A stretch of DNA of 46,508 nucleotides from Gemmatimonadales bacterium (GTDB lineage Bacteria > Gemmatimonadota > Gemmatimonadetes > Longimicrobiales > Gaopeijiaceae): contig REBS01000120.1 in assembly GCA_007692605.1 (NCBI GenBank), positions 1 through 46,508 of the forward strand, given 5' to 3'. Position 1 is the first letter of the stretch, and every line of letters starts with the position of its first letter. A model generated the notes under the pieces. It saw only the letters and a program-made list of their open reading frames with translations, ran no database searches and had not been told where the DNA came from. Positions 42,374-46,508 of the stretch are shown here, piece after piece. Both the position numbers and the translations under genes were made by a program.

Positions 42374-43750
42374 TCAGTTCGGGTCGCTCCGGGTGCCCTG
42401 CCCTCCGCTCTTCTCCCTTTCGGAGCGGAATACCGTCCATGGCAGTTCGAGGGCGGTGGCCCATGCAAGCCCCAGCGCCAGGCCCAGGGCAATGCCCGAG
42501 GGCGCCGCCCATCCGGCCACCACGGTGCCCAGCGCGACCGTGCAGAGCACGAAGGTGCCGACCCCGGCCGTACCCACCGAGGGGCCCCAGCCGAGGACCC
42601 GGGCGGCGAGGGCGGTGGTGTGGACCAGGAGCACCGCCGCGACGGCCACGGGCACCGAGGGGTATTCGGCGCGCGGCACGAGCCCCTCGATCACGAAGCG
42701 GTCCAGGAAGTAGGCACCCCCGGCCGCTCCCACCAGCCCGACTCCCATCCGCAGCGCCGCGACCCAGCCGACCTTCCAGGCCACCAGGCTCATGAGGGGG
42801 ACCGCCAGGATGAAGATCCCCGGCCAGTGGAAGGCGAGCAGCCCCGTGCGGGCGACGGCGACGGCGTCGTCGGTTCGGGTGTCGCTCATCCACTCGAGGA
42901 CGGGAAAGTCGATAAGCGCTAGTCCCCGGACAGCCTGTGTCTGGCTCATCACGAGCCCGATCGCGCCGATCGCCCCGATGAGGGCCACGAAGCTGATCGT
43001 CAGGCTGAGTCCCTGGGCGAGTCGAGGATCGAGGCGGCGGCCCAGCCACCGGAATCCCGGCGCAAGCACGCGAGCGATGCCACGGGTACCCGTGACGCGC
43101 AGTGACCAGAGGAACAGGACCTGCACCCGGCGCTGGTTGGCGGCGATGCGGGCCGCGACCCAGCGGATGGTCACGGCCAGGACGAAGAGGATCAGCAGGA
43201 GGAGCGCGGCGGTTCCGGCCACATCCTCGAGGAGCTCCCATGACTCGCCCAGAACGAAGCCCAGGGTGGTCCACACCAGGGCCCATACGATCGTCGCCGG
43301 TACGTCGAAGAGGACGAATCGGCGATAGGGCACCGCCGAAGCACCCGCAAGGAAGGGGACCACGATCCGGGTCGGCGTGGCGAGACGGCCGAGCACGATG
43401 GCCCACTCCCCCCGGCGGAGCATGAAGTCCTGCGCCCGGTCGATCGACGGTCCGAACATTCGCCGCAGCGGGGCCCATTCCAGCATCCCCGTTCCCCAGC
43501 GACGGCCCAGGTAGAAGCCCGTCCCGTTTCCGACCAGCGTCCCCGTGATCACGACCCCTGCCAGGATTCCCATCTCGAGTTGACCGCGCGACGCGAGGAT
43601 CCCGCCGATCGCGACGGCGAGCTCACCCGGGGTCACGAAGCCGAGGAAGAACGCCGCTTCGGCCCAGCAGAGGAGCAGGATGAGCAGATAGACCGTGAGC
43701 GACGGAAGCTCGAAGAGCGACTGCAGGACCCTCTCGATCAGCTCACCCAT
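42374..43750 (-). CDS. DedA-family membrane protein fused to a degenerate PAP2 domain
   Basis: 458 aa with about ten membrane helices. Residues 1-200 are a DedA/VTT domain: FFLGFVTPGELAVAIGG, GNGTGFYLGRRWG, and GRLATPTRIVVPFLAGASAVPYRRF. DedA proteins are implicated in flipping undecaprenyl phosphate or phospholipids. Residues about 245-440 follow the PAP2 phosphatase helix pattern, but the catalytic motifs are lost: PSVPVAVA stands where PSGH is expected, and VVAGWAAPSGIALG where SRxxxGxHxxxD is expected, without the His or Asp. DedA-PAP2 fusions are known; this one looks enzymatically dead in the second half. It could serve as a lipid-binding or structural half. Confidence 0.85.
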   Translation of the reverse strand: MGELIERVLQSLFELPSLTVYLLILLLCWAEAAFFLGFVTPGELAVAIGGILASRGQLEMGILAGVVITGTLVGNGTGFYLGRRWGTGMLEWAPLRRMFGPSIDRAQDFMLRRGEWAIVLGRLATPTRIVVPFLAGASAVPYRRFVLFDVPATIVWALVWTTLGFVLGESWELLEDVAGTAALLLLILFVLAVTIRWVAARIAANQRRVQVLFLWSLRVTGTRGIARVLAPGFRWLGRRLDPRLAQGLSLTISFVALIGAIGAIGLVMSQTQAVRGLALIDFPVLEWMSDTRTDDAVAVARTGLLAFHWPGIFILAVPLMSLVAWKVGWVAALRMGVGLVGAAGGAYFLDRFVIEGLVPRAEYPSVPVAVAAVLLVHTTALAARVLGWGPSVGTAGVGTFVLCTVALGTVVAGWAAPSGIALGLALGLAWATALELPWTVFRSEREKSGGQGTRSDPN

Positions 43751-43993
43751 ATCGGGTCACGGGGCCGTCCCTCCGGAGGCATTCGGAACATGCGAACACG
43801 GGCTGATCCATTGGACGGAGTGGGTCGGAAGCCGGCCCGGTCGGGTGCGGACCCTGAATGTAACTCCCCGGCGCGAAGTCGTTGCCACGAGGACCGCCGA
43901 AGGGGAAGGATCCTCAAGAGGCCGATGCCATTGTGGAGCACCCTCGGAAAGGACGTCGGTGCCCACTCGGCTTGCCGTCCGGGTTCTACAGGA

Positions 43994-45031
43994 TCAGGGG
44001 TTCCCGCCGCGTCGGATGTACTTCTTCACCGTTCGGGGACCCACCTCGGCGGTGTAAACGTTCCCGTAGGCGTCCACCGCGACGCCCTCACCCCCGCTCG
44101 TGCCCGAGGTGTCCACATCCTCTTCGGGATCGGGAATGAACTCGGTCACCCACCCGTCCACCACGCTTCCGATGTAGACGCCCCGCTTCCAGCCGGGGTT
44201 TCGTGCCTGGTTCGATTCGGAGTCCACGGCGTAGAGGATGTCGTTGTCGTCGATGAACATTCCGCTGATGCGGGCGAACTGCGTCCAGCTGTCCAGGGGC
44301 TCCCCTTCCTGATCGAAGATCTGGATACGATTGTTGGCCCGGTCGGCCACGAAGAGCCGGCCCTGCGAGTCGAAGGCGAGGGCGTGCGGGTCCATGAATT
44401 CCCCGTAGTCCCCTCCGGTCTGCCCCCACTCCAGCAGGTAGTTGCCCTCGGCGTCGAACTTCACGATCCGGTTGCTGCCCCCGGCGTCGTGCCCGTCGGC
44501 GATGAAGATGCTGCCGTCGGGCGCGATCGCGATGTCCGAGGGCTTGGTGAAGTGGGTCTCGCCCCCACCGGCCACCCCGCGCTCCCCGAGCGTCATGAGC
44601 ACTTCGCCCTGCGGGCTGAACTTGACCACGATGTGTCCCCATCCCTCGGGCTGCTGCCCGAAGCCCAGGGCGTCGGCCACCCAAACGTTGCCCTCGTCGT
44701 CGACGGTCATTCCATGCGGCCAGGCGAAGATGCCGGCCCCGAAGCTCTGCAGCAGGTTGCCGTCCAGGTCGAACTGCAGGATCGGATCCATGTCGGGATC
44801 GTTCGTGCAGGTGTTCTGGCCGCACCGCTCCGCGATCCAGATCGACTGGCCGTCGGGGGCGGGATAGATGGCGCTCACTGCCCCCCACTCCCGCCCGTCG
44901 GGAAGGTCACCCCACGCGTCGTCGACCATCCGGAAGGGGGTGGCCTGGCCCAGCAGCGGGGTGGCGACGGCGGCGAGCAGGATCAGGGCCGAGAGCAGCG
45001 ACGAAATCAGGGGGCGTCCGGTCGGGTTCAT
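43994..45031 (-). CDS. Secreted NHL-repeat beta-propeller (peptidyl-hydroxyglycine amidating-lyase-like)
   Basis: 345 aa from the ATG at 45031. A signal peptide covers about residues 10-30 (ending LLGQA). Repeated NHL blades follow: ILQFDLDGNLLQSFG, FAWPHGMTVDDEGNVWVADALG, FTKPSDIAIAPDGSIFIADG, FMDPHALAFDSQGRLFVADRANNRIQIFD and GEGVAVDAYGNVYTAEVGPRTVKKY. The spacing and His/Asp-rich blade tops resemble the amidating-lyase-type propeller family, which binds zinc and calcium; true lyase activity is not shown. The next upstream gene on the strand also encodes a secreted propeller. Confidence 0.85.
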   Translation of the reverse strand: MNPTGRPLISSLLSALILLAAVATPLLGQATPFRMVDDAWGDLPDGREWGAVSAIYPAPDGQSIWIAERCGQNTCTNDPDMDPILQFDLDGNLLQSFGAGIFAWPHGMTVDDEGNVWVADALGFGQQPEGWGHIVVKFSPQGEVLMTLGERGVAGGGETHFTKPSDIAIAPDGSIFIADGHDAGGSNRIVKFDAEGNYLLEWGQTGGDYGEFMDPHALAFDSQGRLFVADRANNRIQIFDQEGEPLDSWTQFARISGMFIDDNDILYAVDSESNQARNPGWKRGVYIGSVVDGWVTEFIPDPEEDVDTSGTSGGEGVAVDAYGNVYTAEVGPRTVKKYIRRGGNP

Positions 45032-45057
45032 GGGTCTGAGCGGGGTTGAACGGAAGG

Positions 45058-45073
45058 GTCGATCCCGATCGAC
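45058..45073. promoter_or_regulatory. Short palindrome upstream of the propeller gene
   Basis: GTCGATC-CC-GATCGAC is a perfect 16-base dyad starting 27 bases before the ATG at 45031. It could be an operator, or chance, since GATC-type palindromes are frequent in this DNA. Confidence 0.3.
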
Positions 45074-45199
45074 GGTGACTCCGGGCACACGATCCTGTGG
45101 CGTCGGCGCGTTCGTCTTCATCGGGCATGAAGGACGATGCACGGTAGGGAGGAAGCCGCGTGCGGGCAAGGATCTGCCCCATCCGGACCGCGCCGTGAG

Positions 45200-46508
45200 C
45201 TACTCGCCCGAGCTTCCCTCGGACCGGGGTGCCACGCGGTAGCGGGCCACCTGGTGGTAGCCGAGCTCGTGAGGAATCATGACGACCAGCTCGTCGGTCG
45301 TGAGGACTCCCCCTTGCTGCGGCGAGAAGCCCGAGGGCATCTCGATCGGGCCCAGGTACCGGCCCTCCGGATCGAAGACATCCATCACATTCTTCTCCTC
45401 CCAGTGGGTTCGGGGCTGCGAGGGCGAAGGGTTCGATGGGTCGTGATCCGGGTTCTCGATCTCGCGGGCGGGAGTGTGACGCTGCACCCAGAGGGTCCCG
45501 TCCCGTCCGACGCCGGCCCACCGGAAGGGCGGCTTCACGGCGGGAATCTGCGGGCCGTTCCAGCGCCAGGAGGCATCCTGGGCCCGAAAGCCCTCCTCGA
45601 TCCGCTGCCGGGCCGCGGCGGCCTCGGCGGGACGCACGGGGACCGGTTCCACCGCGCGCTCGATCGCGAGCACGGAGCCGTCGGGGCGCTCGAGATGAAG
45701 CGCATAGCGGCTTCCGAGCCCCCGGAGCGTTCCTCCCTCGGGGGTAAGGGTCGCGGTCCCGGTGGGGATGAAGGGGACGTTGGAGCGCGAGACCATCCGG
45801 TTGCCGCCGTCCTCGATGCGCAGCTCGACCCAGCCGGGCTCTCCTTCGGTCCGGGGCGGGAGAAGGGTGTCGAGCACCTGTCCGGTGGCCGCGTCGATCT
45901 GCACCAGGATCTGCCGATCGGGAGATTCCATCGGGAGGTCGAAGCGAAGGTCGGGATTGTAGATCCGATCCTGAGCGTCCAGGTGGAAGGGCTGCGAGGT
46001 GAAGAAGTTTCCGCTCAGTCGCCAGGACCGCAGGTATTCGCCCGAGGTCGAGAAGACCACGAATCGACCTCCCTGCTGATCCCGTACCACGATCTCGTCG
46101 TTCGAGGTGATGCGGAGGTGGTCCGGCTGCTGGTACTCGCCAGGGCCGTCGCCCCGGCTTCCGATGACGCGCAGGAAGCGGCCGTCACGGTCGAATACCC
46201 GCACCTCTGCAGCCTGCCGATCCGCGACGTAGATTCGCCCCTCGGAGTCCACGTCGATGGCGGTCACGAGACCGAAGACATAGGGAGCCTCGCCGTCGAG
46301 CTCTCCGATCACGAGCTCGGGGACCAGGGTCATGGTGTCGCCCCAAACGCTCCCCGAGAAGGTCCGGACGATCGTGGTGTCGCCTCGCTGCTCCTCCTCG
46401 GAACTCCAGGATCCGGTGGCGTCACCGGGCGCTCTCTCATCTCCGCAGCCGGTGAGTGTGAGGAGCCCGAGGATTGCGGCGAATGCGAGGGCCGCGTGTC
46501 GAAGTGAG
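45200..46508 (-). CDS. Six-bladed beta-propeller lipoprotein, 5' end missing
   Basis: About 436 codons are visible; the frame is open to the window edge and the start codon lies just beyond it. The first ATG inside the window (46333) is not the start, because the residues before it form a lipoprotein signal: a hydrophobic stretch, AALAFAAILGLLTLTGC, ending in the lipobox LTGC. Mature residues form NHL/6-bladed propeller repeats: VTAIDVDSEGRIYVADRQAAEVRVFDRDGRF (two parts), GEYQQPDHLRITSNDEIVVRD, FHLDAQDRIYNPDL, and late WAGVGRDGTLWVQRH and MDVFDPEGRYLGPIEMP. Such propeller lipoproteins are frequent in Bacteroidota and Gemmatimonadota; function is unknown. Confidence 0.85.
   Translation of the reverse strand, partial: SLRHAALAFAAILGLLTLTGCGDERAPGDATGSWSSEEEQRGDTTIVRTFSGSVWGDTMTLVPELVIGELDGEAPYVFGLVTAIDVDSEGRIYVADRQAAEVRVFDRDGRFLRVIGSRGDGPGEYQQPDHLRITSNDEIVVRDQQGGRFVVFSTSGEYLRSWRLSGNFFTSQPFHLDAQDRIYNPDLRFDLPMESPDRQILVQIDAATGQVLDTLLPPRTEGEPGWVELRIEDGGNRMVSRSNVPFIPTGTATLTPEGGTLRGLGSRYALHLERPDGSVLAIERAVEPVPVRPAEAAAARQRIEEGFRAQDASWRWNGPQIPAVKPPFRWAGVGRDGTLWVQRHTPAREIENPDHDPSNPSPSQPRTHWEEKNVMDVFDPEGRYLGPIEMPSGFSPQQGGVLTTDELVVMIPHELGYHQVARYRVAPRSEGSSGE

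Noticed and set aside
43751-43993. Searched for a tRNA, riboswitch or small gene in the gap upstream of the DedA gene
   Set aside because: No cloverleaf, conserved riboswitch core or credible small frame was seen.

Overview
This window is visibly very GC-rich bacterial chromosomal DNA, densely coded, with clear AGGAG-type ribosome sites and many four-base start/stop overlaps. The mix of genes suggests a Gemmatimonadota-like aerobic heterotroph: secreted S9 peptidase, lipoprotein D-aminoacylase, penicillin-acylase family amidase, AbgT and NSS transporters, lipoprotein beta-propellers, and LemA with an M48 protease. That assignment is an inference from gene content; no rRNA or other phylogenetic marker was read. 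I saw no tRNA, rRNA, insertion sequence, prophage or CRISPR array.

Layout. 1-1994 (minus, cut by the window edge): a predicted lipoprotein with five Ig-like repeats and an ice-binding-type DUF3494 domain. 2584-3234: LuxR/NarL-type response regulator with an altered receiver. 3588-4292: lipoprotein. 4318-8808 (minus): an operon-like run of D-aminoacylase, secreted esterase, DUF3006 protein, secreted metallo-beta-lactamase-fold protein and YceI. 9043-11664: lemA plus M48 protease. 11649-16887 (minus): AbgT transporter, membrane protein, TspO, penicillin acylase family protein. 16891-19281: unusual aconitase-superfamily fusion. 19454-20524: moaA. 20595-24079: SLC13 and NSS transporters, ended by a strong bidirectional terminator. 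24233-27950 (minus): S9 peptidase and 6-phosphofructokinase. 28115-31653: a MIP18/DUF59 gene, then a phenylacetyl-CoA epoxidase operon (paaA, paaD N-part, paaB, paaC, paaD zinc part, AhpD-like gene) behind a PaaR-type palindrome. 31622-33434: three unrecognised genes. 33604-42325 (plus): PLP decarboxylase, CPBP protease, DUF6941, MOSC protein, a hypothetical, TPR protein, gyrA, saccharopine dehydrogenase family protein. 42374-46508 (minus): DedA fused to a degenerate PAP2 domain, then two secreted beta-propeller proteins, the last cut by the window edge.

Together the genes describe a cell that takes up and hydrolyses peptides, N-acyl amino acids and amides outside the cytoplasm, imports organic anions and amino acids with ion-coupled carriers, and degrades phenylacetate aerobically. 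The most unusual points are the split PaaD in the phenylacetate operon with its perfect PaaR-type operator, the ice-binding-type lipoprotein at the left edge, the swivel-first aconitase fusion, and the DedA protein with an apparently dead phosphatase domain.
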